DNA of 64,000 nucleotides from Candidatus Pelagibacter sp. RS39 (GTDB taxonomy: Bacteria > Pseudomonadota > Alphaproteobacteria > Pelagibacterales > Pelagibacteraceae): NCBI RefSeq assembly GCF_002101315.1, contig NZ_CP020777.1:124001-188000 (forward strand). The letters are read 5' to 3'. Of this stretch, positions 1 to 8,672 are shown one piece after another (positions within the stretch are counted from its first letter, which is position 1; each line of letters opens with the position of its first letter). The notes under the pieces were generated by a model, which did no database searches, was not told where the DNA came from, and saw only the letters and a program-made list of their open reading frames with translations. A program made the translations under genes and the position numbers.

Positions 1-61
1 TTTTTAAAACTAATTGTCTTGAGAACCTTTCAATTTGAGATTTGTTTAGAGTTTCTCTCAT
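1..61 (-). CDS. ThiF/MoeB/HesA-family protein, N-terminal fragment
   Basis: Only the first 20 codons lie inside the window. The ATG at 61 overlaps the dut stop codon in an ATGA arrangement, so the gene is translationally coupled to dut. The visible residues include ERFSRQLVLK, which resembles the start of E1-like adenylyltransferases (MoeB, ThiF, HesA), where a Y/F-SRQ-L motif precedes the nucleotide-binding domain. Such proteins adenylate the C-terminus of small sulfur carriers for molybdopterin or thiamine synthesis. The assignment is an inference from a short stretch; the catalytic part lies outside the window. Confidence 0.55.
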   Translation of the reverse strand, partial: MRETLNKSQIERFSRQLVLK

Positions 62-495
62 TTACCAGTCGAACCAAAACCTCCTGCTCCTCTTACAGAC
101 TCTGGAAGTTCATTTGTTTCTTCTAAATCCATTTTTATAATTGGAGTTAAAATCATTTGAGCTACTCTATCATTGTTATTTATATTAAAGCTTTTGTTAC
201 CATGATTAAATAAAATAACTTTTATTTCTCCTCTATAATCACTATCAATTGTGCCAGGTGTATTTAAAACGCTTATATTATTTTTTGCCGCCAATCCTGA
301 TCTTGGTCTAATTTGAATTTCATATTCTTTGGGAAATGCAACTGATAATCCAGTTGGTATAAGGCATGATTCTCCTGGTTTTAATTCAATTGTTTTATCT
401 ATATTTGCCATTAGATCCATACCAGATGCACCGTCAGTTTTATATGAAGGTAATTTTACAGAAGGTTTTAATTTTTTAACTAAAACTTTAATCAT
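58..495 (-). CDS. dut: dUTP diphosphatase (dUTPase)
   Basis: Hydrolyses dUTP to dUMP and pyrophosphate, keeping uracil out of DNA and feeding dTMP synthesis. At 145 residues it has the usual length for the trimeric family. The five motifs are visible: GASGMDLMA (22-30), RPRSGLAAKN (63-72), GTIDSDYRGE with the catalytic Asp near 84, DRVAQMIL (109-116), and the mobile C-terminal RGAGGFGSTGK (135-145), which closes over the nucleotide. The ATG at 495 shares a base with the coaBC stop, and the stop overlaps the next start, so it sits inside a tight operon with coaBC and ubiB. Cytoplasmic. Confidence 0.97.
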   Translation of the reverse strand: MIKVLVKKLKPSVKLPSYKTDGASGMDLMANIDKTIELKPGESCLIPTGLSVAFPKEYEIQIRPRSGLAAKNNISVLNTPGTIDSDYRGEIKVILFNHGNKSFNINNNDRVAQMILTPIIKMDLEETNELPESVRGAGGFGSTGK

Positions 496-1694
496 TAGTT
501 TAAATGATCAATAATTTTTTCAACTAATTCATCTGAAATTTCTGATTTGGATTTATAATTAAGTTTATCAATTTTTTTATTTTTATAAAAAATCGAAACT
601 TCATTAAAATCTGAGTCAAAACCAATTGATTCATTTGATACATCATTTGCAACTATCCAGTCACAGTTTTTTTCACTTAGTTTTTTATTAGCATAGCTCT
701 CTAAATTATTCGTTTCAGCTGCAAAACCCACCACAAGTTTTGGTCTTAAGGAGTTATGATTGGAGATACAATCAAGAATATCAACATTTTTCTCTAATTC
801 TAAACTAATTTTATCTTGTTTTTTTATTTTTATTTTAGAGGTTTCTTTCACTTTATAGTCACACACTGCTGCTGAAAATATTGCAACATCCACTGGTAAA
901 CTTTTAAGTGTCGATTGAAACATTTCCTCAGCAGTTTCAACCTCAATCAAATTAACATCATTATTTACTTTTAAATTAGTTGGCCCTGAAATTAAAGTTG
1001 TTTCAAAACCCTTTTTTGATAATGATTTCGCAATTTCATAACCTTGTTTACCACTCGATTTATTAGATATATATCTTACCGGATCGATGTACTCTTTGGT
1101 TGGTCCTGCAGTTACGACTGCCTTTAATTTAGTTTTTAGTTTTAAATCTTTGAAATAAATTTTTAGCTTACTTATTATCTCTTTTGGCTCTGACATTTTG
1201 CCTTCACCATATTCTCCACACGCCATATCTCCAACCTCAGGACCAATTAATTCATAATTATAGGTTTTAAGTTTCGTTATATTTTGTTTAGTAGACTGAT
1301 GTTCCCACATTCTTACATTCATCGCAGGAGCAATAAAAATTTTTTTATTTGACGCAAGAGCAACAGTTGAGGCTAAATCGTCAGAATTTCCATTAGCAAG
1401 TTTAGATATCGTGTTAGCTGTTGCAGGCGCAATTAAAATGAGGTCTGCCCATCTTGAAAGACTAATATGATCCATTTCTGCTTCATTTTCCACACTAAAA
1501 AGATCCTGATAAACTTTGGATTGAGATAACGAACTAATTGAAAGAGGTGTTACAAATTCAGCACCATTCTTAGTAAGAATTGTTTTTATACTTACACCAT
1601 CTTTTTTTAAAAGTCTGATTAATTCAAGACTTTTATATGCAGCTATACCTCCACAAATTATTAATAAGATTTTTTTATTATTCAAGTTACTCAT
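495..1694 (-). CDS. coaBC: Bifunctional phosphopantothenoylcysteine decarboxylase / phosphopantothenate-cysteine ligase
   Basis: Carries out two consecutive steps of coenzyme A synthesis: ligation of cysteine to 4'-phosphopantothenate (CoaB, C-terminal half) and FMN-dependent decarboxylation (CoaC, N-terminal half). CoaC features seen: the GGIAAYK start region (15-21), catalytic His76 in DHISLSRWAD, PAMNVRMW (123-130) and the substrate-clamp Cys159 in DMACGEYGEGKM. CoaB begins near residue 190 with AVVTAGPTKEYIDPVR and NKSSGKQG. The length of 399 residues is normal for the fused enzyme. It lies 8 bases after ubiB and overlaps dut by one base, as in many alphaproteobacteria. Confidence 0.97.
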   Translation of the reverse strand: MSNLNNKKILLIICGGIAAYKSLELIRLLKKDGVSIKTILTKNGAEFVTPLSISSLSQSKVYQDLFSVENEAEMDHISLSRWADLILIAPATANTISKLANGNSDDLASTVALASNKKIFIAPAMNVRMWEHQSTKQNITKLKTYNYELIGPEVGDMACGEYGEGKMSEPKEIISKLKIYFKDLKLKTKLKAVVTAGPTKEYIDPVRYISNKSSGKQGYEIAKSLSKKGFETTLISGPTNLKVNNDVNLIEVETAEEMFQSTLKSLPVDVAIFSAAVCDYKVKETSKIKIKKQDKISLELEKNVDILDCISNHNSLRPKLVVGFAAETNNLESYANKKLSEKNCDWIVANDVSNESIGFDSDFNEVSIFYKNKKIDKLNYKSKSEISDELVEKIIDHLN

Positions 1695-1702
1695 GTAGTG
1701 AA

Positions 1703-3268
1703 TTAAAATACCAATAGACCAAAAATTACAAGGACTAAAAAGCCAATAATAGATTGGTTTCTAAAAGCGATCATTTCTGATTTTTTTGTATTCAAAGCGG
1801 TATAAGAGTTTGAATTTTGTGGAATTTGACCACTAGCCAAATATGATAGAGCTTGGTTAGCTTTATCCATTATTTCTGGAAATTCTGGTAATCTTTTAAT
1901 TACTTCAGAAGTACTTTGAATTGTCTCATTAATTGTGGTCATAGGATCTTTTGTTTCTCTCAACCAATTTTCCAAAACAGGTTTAGACGTAGTCCAAATG
2001 TTTGTATTTGGATTTAATTTTCTAGCTACCCCCTCCACAACAACCATTGTTTTTTGTAGCATAAGAAGTTGAGGTTGGGTCTGCATATTAAATTTTTCTG
2101 TAACATCAAACAATTGTTTTAATAATTTTCCACCTGAAATATCTTTAACTGTTTGACCAAAAATTGGTTCCCCGATAGACCTCAAAGCTTGAGCTAAGTC
2201 GTCTATTGGAACCTCTTTAGGAACTAGTCCGGCAACTAAATGCACTTCCGCCACTTTACGATAATCTCTTTGGATAAAACCAAATAATATTTCCGCCAAA
2301 AATCTTTTACTCATTTTATCAAGTCTGCCCATAATTCCAAAATCAATTGGAACTATATGACCATTATTATCTATAAATATATTTCCTTGATGCATATCAG
2401 CATGAAAAAATCCATCTCTAACTGCATGTCTTAAAAAATTTTGAATAATGTCGTTTGCAATTTTTTCAGTATTTAAATTTCTTTTTTTTAATTCCTCAGT
2501 TTCTCTAATAGAAATTCCATCAACCCAATCTAATGTCATTACATTTTCACTTGTAAAATTCCAATAAATTTCAGGCACTCTAAACCCAGCATCATTTTTA
2601 GTATTTTCTGCGTATTCGTTAGCTGCAGCCGCTTCAAATCTTAAATCCATTTCTAGATTTGTTATTTCTTTAAGTAAAAAAACTACTTCAACCAACTTTA
2701 ATCTTTTTGTTTTTTTGATGAAAGACTCAACTAAAAAAGCAAAAAGCATAATTGCATCAATTTCATCATTAAAAACTTTTTTAATGTTTGGACGTAAAAT
2801 CTTTATAGCAACATCCTTAATAGTCCCATTATCGTTAATTTGTGCTTTGTGAACTTGTGCTATTGAGGCTGCTGCAACAGGCTCGCCTAAATTGATAATT
2901 GTATCGTATGTCTCATTTCCTAAATCATTTTTAATGATTTCTTTAGCTTGTATAAGTGAAAATGGTGGCAACTTATCTTGAAGGTTCTCTAATTGTTTTG
3001 AGAGATCCTCCCCAATTATATCTGGTCTTGTAGCTAAAAATTGTCCAAGTTTTATAAAAGTTGTGCCCATAGATTCTAAGGTGTCTGATAAGCGTTCACC
3101 CTCACTTTTAATTGATTTTTTTTTTTTAGGTGAAAAAGATATTGATAAAAATTTAAATAGTAATGTTATTGCGAATGGTGGTTTTTGAAATTTTGAGATT
3201 ATTTCTAATATATCTGAATTAGCTATTTTTCTTCCAATTTTAAATAAAGTTATAAGTTTTTTAATCAT
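1703..3268 (-). CDS. ubiB: UbiB-family atypical kinase/ATPase of ubiquinone biosynthesis
   Basis: A membrane-associated ADCK/Coq8-type protein-kinase-like ATPase that supports the ubiquinone biosynthesis complex. Seen in the sequence: the family KxGQ motif in FIKLGQFLATRPD, the alanine-rich nucleotide loop AAASIAQVHKA, a VAIKILRP lysine, the HADMHQGNIF catalytic loop and IDFGIMGR (DFG). The C-terminus has a transmembrane stretch (SIIGFLVLVIFGLLVF), as usual for UbiB. I chose the ATG at 3268, which overlaps the ubiE stop as TAATG and gives 521 residues; an upstream TTG at 3280 would add four residues and overlap ubiE more. It is coupled to ubiE. Confidence 0.95.
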   Translation of the reverse strand: MIKKLITLFKIGRKIANSDILEIISKFQKPPFAITLLFKFLSISFSPKKKKSIKSEGERLSDTLESMGTTFIKLGQFLATRPDIIGEDLSKQLENLQDKLPPFSLIQAKEIIKNDLGNETYDTIINLGEPVAAASIAQVHKAQINDNGTIKDVAIKILRPNIKKVFNDEIDAIMLFAFLVESFIKKTKRLKLVEVVFLLKEITNLEMDLRFEAAAANEYAENTKNDAGFRVPEIYWNFTSENVMTLDWVDGISIRETEELKKRNLNTEKIANDIIQNFLRHAVRDGFFHADMHQGNIFIDNNGHIVPIDFGIMGRLDKMSKRFLAEILFGFIQRDYRKVAEVHLVAGLVPKEVPIDDLAQALRSIGEPIFGQTVKDISGGKLLKQLFDVTEKFNMQTQPQLLMLQKTMVVVEGVARKLNPNTNIWTTSKPVLENWLRETKDPMTTINETIQSTSEVIKRLPEFPEIMDKANQALSYLASGQIPQNSNSYTALNTKKSEMIAFRNQSIIGFLVLVIFGLLVF

Positions 3269-3972
3269 TAAATTTTCCAACCACTATGTATGGATACAAT
3301 TCCATTAGAGAAGTTCCTGTAATTGCATTTTTGAAATTTATTCATTTTCATATATTCTAAAAGTTCCTCTTGATTGACAAAATTATCAATACTTTCAATA
3401 AGATAATCATAGGGTTCTCTTTGTCCAACAACGTATTTACCAACTAAAGGAATTAATTTTGAGTATTTTTTATAGATAAATTCTAAGTTTTTATTTTGTA
3501 TTTTCGAAAACTCTAAACAAAAAAATCGTCCGCCTTTTTTTAAAACTCTGTATGCCTCGGATAAGGATTTATCTAAATCTTTTGTATTTCTTAATCCAAA
3601 ACTAATCGTATAAAAATCAAACGAATTACTTTTAAGGGGAAGCTTTTCTGCACTGGAAATTATCCATTTTATATTTTTATAATTTTTTAACTTTTCTTTT
3701 CCTTTAGTTATCATTCCTTTATTAGGATCAATACAAGTAATATGATTATTGATATCAGTGTTATCTAGGTAAAGTTTTCCTATATCCCCAGTACCACAGG
3801 CAATATCAACCAAGCTTTTATTTTTTGATGGCCCCATCATATTGATTAAGTTTTTCTTCCATAGCCTATGTATTCCAAATGACATAAAATCATTCATTAA
3901 ATCATATTTATCAAAAACTTGATTAAATACGCCTTGAACTAACCCTTTTTTATTCTGAAGATGTTGTTGCAT
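3268..3972 (-). CDS. ubiE: Demethylmenaquinone/2-methoxy-6-polyprenyl-1,4-benzoquinol C-methyltransferase
   Basis: SAM-dependent methyltransferase that performs the C-methylation in ubiquinone synthesis. The 234-residue protein has VFNQVFDKYDLMNDFMSFGIHRLWK near the N-terminus (in parts diagnostic for UbiE), the SAM-binding glycine motif DIACGTGDIG (57-66) and SFGLRNTKDLDKSL plus YRVLKKGGRFFCLEFS farther on. It is divergent from mutM, with 33 bases between the two start codons, and heads the ubiE-ubiB-coaBC-dut run. Cytoplasmic; the partner UbiB follows directly. Confidence 0.97.
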   Translation of the reverse strand: MQQHLQNKKGLVQGVFNQVFDKYDLMNDFMSFGIHRLWKKNLINMMGPSKNKSLVDIACGTGDIGKLYLDNTDINNHITCIDPNKGMITKGKEKLKNYKNIKWIISSAEKLPLKSNSFDFYTISFGLRNTKDLDKSLSEAYRVLKKGGRFFCLEFSKIQNKNLEFIYKKYSKLIPLVGKYVVGQREPYDYLIESIDNFVNQEELLEYMKMNKFQKCNYRNFSNGIVSIHSGWKI

Positions 3973-4005
3973 TTTTAATTAATAATTCATTTAATATAAT
4001 AGTAA

Positions 4006-4869
4006 ATGCCAGAATTACCAGAAGTAGAAATTGTCCGACAATCTTTATTAAAAAATATAAAAGGCAAAAAAATCAATAAAGTTTTAGTTAGAAATAGAAA
4101 CTTAAGATTAAAATTAGAAACTGCTTTTGAAAAAAAGCTAAAAAATAAATTTATTTCAAATATCAAAAGATTCTCAAAATATTTGATTATTGAATTGGAA
4201 AATAAAAATTTTTGTATAGTTCATTTAGGCATGTCAGGAACAATTCATATTATTAAAAATAAAAAAGACAATCTACCTACCAATACCAGTTTTTATAATA
4301 CACCAAATTTGCCTAAAAATCACAATCATGTTGAATTTTTTTTTAAGGATATGAGATTAATTTATAATGATCCAAGAAGATTTGGTTACTTTCAAATTTT
4401 TAATGATTTTAACAGTTTGAAAAAAAAATTTAAAAAATTTGGTCCAGAACCTTTTAATAAAAAGTTTAATTCAAAGTATTTGATTAATTATTTTAAAAAA
4501 AAAGAAAAGAGTATAAAAAATTTTTTACTAGATCAAAATTTTGTATCAGGGATTGGAAATATCTATGCAAGTGAAATTTTATACTTATCAAAAATTAATC
4601 CTTCGCTATCAGCTAAATATTTGAAACAAGATCAATGCAAAAATATAGTTATAAATTCAAGAAAAATTTTACAAAATGCTATTAGAAAAGGAGGATCAAC
4701 CATAAGAGACTTTAAAAATACTAAAGGTGATCAAGGTAATTTTCAAAAAGAGTTTAAGGTTTATGGTAGAGATAAACAAAACTGCAAAAGATTTAGTTGT
4801 TCGGGAACAATCAATAAAATAACTCAATCAAATAGATCGACATTTTTGTGTGAAATATGTCAAAAATAA
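4006..4869 (+). CDS. mutM: Formamidopyrimidine-DNA glycosylase (Fpg/MutM)
   Basis: Base-excision repair glycosylase/AP lyase that removes 8-oxoguanine and formamidopyrimidines. The start MPELPEVEIVRQ supplies the catalytic Pro2 and Glu3, HLGMSG carries the void-filling Met, and the helix-two-turn-helix region includes FVSGIGNIYASEIL. The C-terminal zinc finger has Cys pairs spaced C-x4-C and C-x2-C (NCKRFSC and CEICQK); the wider first pair is also found in other alphaproteobacterial Fpg proteins. Length 287 residues is normal. It is divergent from ubiE and followed by rpsT and dnaA, a conserved neighbourhood. Confidence 0.97.
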   Translation: MPELPEVEIVRQSLLKNIKGKKINKVLVRNRNLRLKLETAFEKKLKNKFISNIKRFSKYLIIELENKNFCIVHLGMSGTIHIIKNKKDNLPTNTSFYNTPNLPKNHNHVEFFFKDMRLIYNDPRRFGYFQIFNDFNSLKKKFKKFGPEPFNKKFNSKYLINYFKKKEKSIKNFLLDQNFVSGIGNIYASEILYLSKINPSLSAKYLKQDQCKNIVINSRKILQNAIRKGGSTIRDFKNTKGDQGNFQKEFKVYGRDKQNCKRFSCSGTINKITQSNRSTFLCEICQK

Positions 4870-4920
4870 TCAATATATTATTGACTAGGCCTATTTAAGT
4901 AGTTATACCCCTGCAAAATT

Positions 4921-5181
4921 ATGGCTAATACAAAATCGGCAATTAAAAGAATTAGAAGAATATCTAAACAGACCGCTGTTAACAAGGCGAGAAAAAGTAG
5001 ATACAAAATTGCATTAAAAAAGATGAACGTTCTAATTGAAAATAAAAAAAAGTCAGAGGCTTTAAAGTTCTTACCTAAGTTGAATTCTGAGTTAATGAAA
5101 ATTGCCAAAACTGGAATTATAAAAAAACAGAATGCATCCAGAAATGTATCGAGAATTACAAAAAAAATAAGTTCCTTATAA
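4921..5181 (+). CDS. rpsT: 30S ribosomal protein S20
   Basis: Primary 16S rRNA-binding protein of the small subunit. The 86-residue, lysine-rich protein starts MANTKSAIKRIRR, typical of S20, and continues with the expected KxxxNKxRKSRYKxAxKK helix. The rpsT-dnaA adjacency is common in alphaproteobacteria and places this segment next to the presumed replication origin. The 51-base gap from mutM contains only an AT-rich leader; no clear own terminator is visible after it. A 76-residue frame on the opposite strand is a shadow. Confidence 0.96.
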   Translation: MANTKSAIKRIRRISKQTAVNKARKSRYKIALKKMNVLIENKKKSEALKFLPKLNSELMKIAKTGIIKKQNASRNVSRITKKISSL

Positions 5182-5453
5182 TTCTTTATACTTCAAGTTG
5201 ATTCAACCAAAAGAATACGCTTCATATATGAATGTTTGATTTTTAATTACAATATTTAGAATTAGTAAAAAAATATTATATTTTATTCAATCATAAATTT
5301 TATTTTTTTTTTAATACACATAAAAAAAAATTGTCAAAGAAATTTTTAAAAAAAATTTTTTACACAATCCCAGATTTAATTTATTTTCAGTTTTGGAAAA
5401 TAATTTGTTGCAATAACTGTCATTATTGATGTAAGTGGACCCTCTCCATAAAA
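5182..5453 (+). promoter_or_regulatory. dnaA leader; candidate replication-origin region
   Basis: This is the longest gene-free stretch in the window. It is very AT-rich with long A and T runs, and no credible reading frame was found in either direction. Two nine-base sites differ by one base from the DnaA-box consensus TTATNCACA: TAATACACA at 5312-5320 and TTTTACACA at 5358-5366. An inverted repeat GTTGATTCAAC lies just after rpsT. Boxes this weak are expected by chance in AT-rich DNA, so the origin call is inference from the position beside dnaA and the AT-richness. Confidence 0.35.
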
Positions 5454-6854
5454 ATGAACAATACACATATAAATAAAAGTTTTGATAAGATTAATCTTGA
5501 TTGGGAACTAATTCAATCTGAATTAAAACTTAAATTGGGAATAGAGGTTTACGAAAGTTGGATAAAAAAAATTGATTTACTTGAAGAGTTTAATAATTAT
5601 ATTTTATTAACTGTTCCAACAAGGTTTATCCGTGACTGGATTACATCAAGATATTTAGACCAAATTCTGCAAACTATCAAAAAACATAAAAAACAAATTG
5701 TTAGAATAGAATTTAAAATTATAGAAAAAAAGAACGATAATAGAGAAAATTTGAATGATCTTAATCAGATAAACAAAACTCAAAATATCTCATTTATCAA
5801 AGACTCTCATCTCCAATACAGTCGAATAGATCCCAATAAAAGATTTGAAAATTTTCTAATTGGTTCAAGTAATAAGATTGCTTATGAGGCATCCTTAAAA
5901 GTATCAGAGAATATTTCTCATTATAATCCGCTTTATATATACGGGGGCGTAGGTCTAGGAAAAACTCACCTTCTAAATTCAATAGGCCATGAAATGAGTA
6001 AAGATAAAAAAGTAATGTTTATTTCCGCTGAACGTTTCATGTATCAATTTGTAAAGTCAATAAAATCTAACGATATGGTAAAATTTAAAGAGTATTTTAG
6101 AAATACAGATGTTTTATTAATTGACGATATTCAGTTCATGAATGGTAAAGAGGCAATGCAAGAGGAGTTTTTTCATACTTTTAATGCACTTTTGGATAAA
6201 GAGTCACAAATAATTGTTTCAGCGGACAGGCCTCCTAATAAGTTATCTAGAATTCAAGAAAGAATTAAATCAAGATTCTCTGGAGGTTTAGTTGTAGATA
6301 TTCAAAAACCTGAGTATGACTTAAGAAGAAAGATCATTAATCACAAGATAAATGAATTAACGACCCTTCATACAGATAAATTAAATATCTCAGACGAAAT
6401 TCAAGATTTTATTGGTAATAAAATTACTACTAATGTGCGGGAATTAGTTGGAGCAATAAATCGTGTAGTTTCATTCTCGAGGATTTACAACAAATTACCA
6501 AGCCTATCTGAGACAAAGATTATTTTGAAAGATTTATTAAATCTAGCAGAAAATAACGTAACAATAGATTCGATTCAAACTATTGTTTGTAAGTTTTTCA
6601 AAATTAGTAAAAATGAAATGTTATCTTCAAGAAGATCTAGATATTTAGTTAGACCAAGACAGACAGCTATTTACCTAACAAAAATTTTAACTACAAAGTC
6701 ATTACCAGAAATTGGACGAGAATTTTCAAACAGAGATCACACAACTATAATTCATTCTGTGAAAACAATAGAAAAATTAAAAGAAAAAAATCCAGATATG
6801 AATGATAATATAAATAAATTAAAAAATATTATTTTATACAATAAAGAAGGATGA
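5454..6854 (+). CDS. dnaA: Chromosomal replication initiator protein DnaA
   Basis: AAA+ ATPase that binds DnaA boxes and melts the origin. In 466 residues: N-terminal domain I (about 10-90, with WELIQSELKLKLGIEVYESWI), a short linker domain II (about 91-125), the AAA+ domain with Walker A GGVGLGKTHLL (164-174) and Walker B VLLIDDIQF (220-228), and the C-terminal DNA-binding domain ending in the signature FSNRDHTTIIHSVKTI (about 423-438). The start ATG at 5454 precedes MNNTHINKSFDKINLDW. The gene overlaps dnaN by four bases (ATGA), so initiator and sliding clamp are co-translated. Confidence 0.98.
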   Translation: MNNTHINKSFDKINLDWELIQSELKLKLGIEVYESWIKKIDLLEEFNNYILLTVPTRFIRDWITSRYLDQILQTIKKHKKQIVRIEFKIIEKKNDNRENLNDLNQINKTQNISFIKDSHLQYSRIDPNKRFENFLIGSSNKIAYEASLKVSENISHYNPLYIYGGVGLGKTHLLNSIGHEMSKDKKVMFISAERFMYQFVKSIKSNDMVKFKEYFRNTDVLLIDDIQFMNGKEAMQEEFFHTFNALLDKESQIIVSADRPPNKLSRIQERIKSRFSGGLVVDIQKPEYDLRRKIINHKINELTTLHTDKLNISDEIQDFIGNKITTNVRELVGAINRVVSFSRIYNKLPSLSETKIILKDLLNLAENNVTIDSIQTIVCKFFKISKNEMLSSRRSRYLVRPRQTAIYLTKILTTKSLPEIGREFSNRDHTTIIHSVKTIEKLKEKNPDMNDNINKLKNIILYNKEG

Positions 6855-7963
6855 AATTTAACGTTAATCAAAAAGAGCTCCAGGAAGCCCTAAGCTACTG
6901 TCAGGGTGTTATAGAAAAAAGGAGCACATTACAAATACTTTCTAATGTTTTACTGAACGCAAGTAATTCAAAATTAACTATCACAGCCACAGATCTCGAT
7001 TTGATTTTCATTCATCAAATAGAAAATGTTGAAATTTTAGAAGAGGGAAATACAACTACTACTTCCTCAATCATGTTTGATATTGTTAGGAAATTTTCTT
7101 CAGATAAAAAATTAAACTTATCTATGAATAGTCAAAATAAACTTCAACTAGAGTCTGAAAAATCAATTTTTAATTTAAATTGTATAGATTCCTCAGAGTT
7201 TCCACTCACTGAGGAAAATTTTAATGATAATACTTTTGTAATAAATTCCAAACATTTTTTAAAATTACTTAATAAGTGTAAATTTTCAATATCAAATGAT
7301 GAAACACGTCATTACTTAAGCGGAATATATTTTCATCAGACTGAAGTCGAGGATAAGATCTATTTAACCGCCGTTGCAACCGATAGTCACAGAATGTCAA
7401 TCTCAAAAATAAGATTAAGTGAAAAAATAAATTTTGACCCAATTATTCTTCCAAAAAAAACTATTTTCCAACTTTGCTCTTTACTAGATAATTATGATGG
7501 TGATCTTAAAATATCTAACTTAAAATCAAAAATTAAGTTTGAATTAACTAATAGTATTCTAATTTCTAAATTGATTGATGGAAAATTTCCAAATTATGTT
7601 CAAGTAATTCCCAAAAATAACCAAAAAAAATTAGAGTCGAATCTAAAATCATTTTTAGGATCTATTGATAGGGTTGCATCAGTATCGTTAGATAAAAAAG
7701 ATGGAGTTAAGTTTAAATTATCTAAGGATACGTTAAATCTTTCAGTTAATAATACTACTAGTGGAGACGGTAATGAAACTCTAGGTGTTAAATTTGATCA
7801 TGATTTAGAAATTAGTTTTAATTCAAGATATTTAATCGATGTTGCCTCACAGCTTGACGGTGAAAAAATAGAGTTTTTTTTAAATGATACTGGATCTCCA
7901 GCTTTAATAAAAGATCCTAGTGATTTTGATAGCATCTATGTGGTGATGCCCATGAAAGGCTAA
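6851..7963 (+). CDS. dnaN: DNA polymerase III beta subunit (sliding clamp)
   Basis: Dimeric ring clamp that tethers DNA polymerase III and other repair enzymes to DNA. The 370-residue protein starts MKFNVNQKELQEALSYCQGVIEKRSTLQILSN, matches the three-domain family length, and ends with YVVMPMKG, the typical VMPMR/K tail that forms part of the peptide-binding pocket. Its ATG lies within the dnaA stop. recF does not follow; instead the next gene is convergent, and the two stop codons overlap. Confidence 0.97.
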   Translation: MKFNVNQKELQEALSYCQGVIEKRSTLQILSNVLLNASNSKLTITATDLDLIFIHQIENVEILEEGNTTTTSSIMFDIVRKFSSDKKLNLSMNSQNKLQLESEKSIFNLNCIDSSEFPLTEENFNDNTFVINSKHFLKLLNKCKFSISNDETRHYLSGIYFHQTEVEDKIYLTAVATDSHRMSISKIRLSEKINFDPIILPKKTIFQLCSLLDNYDGDLKISNLKSKIKFELTNSILISKLIDGKFPNYVQVIPKNNQKKLESNLKSFLGSIDRVASVSLDKKDGVKFKLSKDTLNLSVNNTTSGDGNETLGVKFDHDLEISFNSRYLIDVASQLDGEKIEFFLNDTGSPALIKDPSDFDSIYVVMPMKG

Positions 7964-8661
7964 TTCATTAGATTTAATTCCGAATAAATTTTATCCTCTA
8001 AAGTCCTGAGGAAAATTTGCTTGTCTAAATCGTTATTTATTTTAGGCATTATAGATATTGTAATAGTTTTATTGCTAATTTTTCTTCCTGATTTTGGCCA
8101 GACATATCCAGAATTAATTGCAACTGGCTGACAAGCAATTTTAAGTTTCTCATAAATTCTAGAGGCTCCTTTTTTGAAAGGTGGTCTCTCATCTGGTAAA
8201 ACCCTAGTTCCTTGAGGAAAAATTATTAGAGGCCTGTCTGAATTTTTGACTGTACTCGAGATTTCATCATAAAAATTAAGATTATCTTTTGTAATTTGAC
8301 TCCTTTTAATTGAAATGGACCCAATTTTTTTAAGATACCATCCAAATATAGGTATGAAAAGTAATTCTTTCTTAAGAATAAATACTGGGGAATTAAACAA
8401 AGTTTGAAGAAAGAAGGTTTCAAACATTGATTGATGTGATGCAGCAATAAAAAATTTTTCATCATTAATAATATTTTCAGTTCCTTTGATTATTATTTTT
8501 GTTGAGAGAAAAAATTTTAAACAAAAACCAGTCCAGTAACCCATTAACTTACCACCAAATAACACTACTTGCTTAGGTAAGAAAAATGAGGGCAAAAAAA
8601 TTATTAAAACAATAATAATTCCAGTAAAAAAAAATAATGAAAATATAAAGTTTCTTAACAT
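7960..8661 (-). CDS. 1-acyl-sn-glycerol-3-phosphate acyltransferase (PlsC family)
   Basis: Probable membrane acyltransferase that adds the second acyl chain to lysophosphatidate. Evidence: an N-terminal hydrophobic segment (about 4-28), the acyltransferase block I as SHQSMFETF with His76 and Glu81 (H-x4-E instead of the usual H-x4-D), IPIFGWYLKKIGSISIKR (block II), and FPQGTR at 148-153 (block III, usually FPEGTR). The H-x4-E form with HQSxxET occurs in a proteobacterial PlsC subgroup. It is the last gene of a run transcribed from argH, starting 11 bases after lysA. Confidence 0.85.
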   Translation of the reverse strand: MLRNFIFSLFFFTGIIIVLIIFLPSFFLPKQVVLFGGKLMGYWTGFCLKFFLSTKIIIKGTENIINDEKFFIAASHQSMFETFFLQTLFNSPVFILKKELLFIPIFGWYLKKIGSISIKRSQITKDNLNFYDEISSTVKNSDRPLIIFPQGTRVLPDERPPFKKGASRIYEKLKIACQPVAINSGYVWPKSGRKISNKTITISIMPKINNDLDKQIFLRTLEDKIYSELNLMN

Positions 8662-8672
8662 TGTGTTAAAAG

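Noticed and set aside
3269..3280. TTG start for ubiB, and likewise for the DMT transporter, uppP and GT17
   Set aside because: In each case an ATG a few codons on gives the tight TAATG or near-adjacent arrangement that is standard in this window.
4790..4869. Wide C-x4-C pair in the MutM zinc finger as a defect
   Set aside because: All four cysteines are present and the same spacing is known in other alphaproteobacterial Fpg proteins.
4866..4920. AT-rich inverted repeat after mutM as a terminator
   Set aside because: The stem is short and all A/T, with no T run after it.
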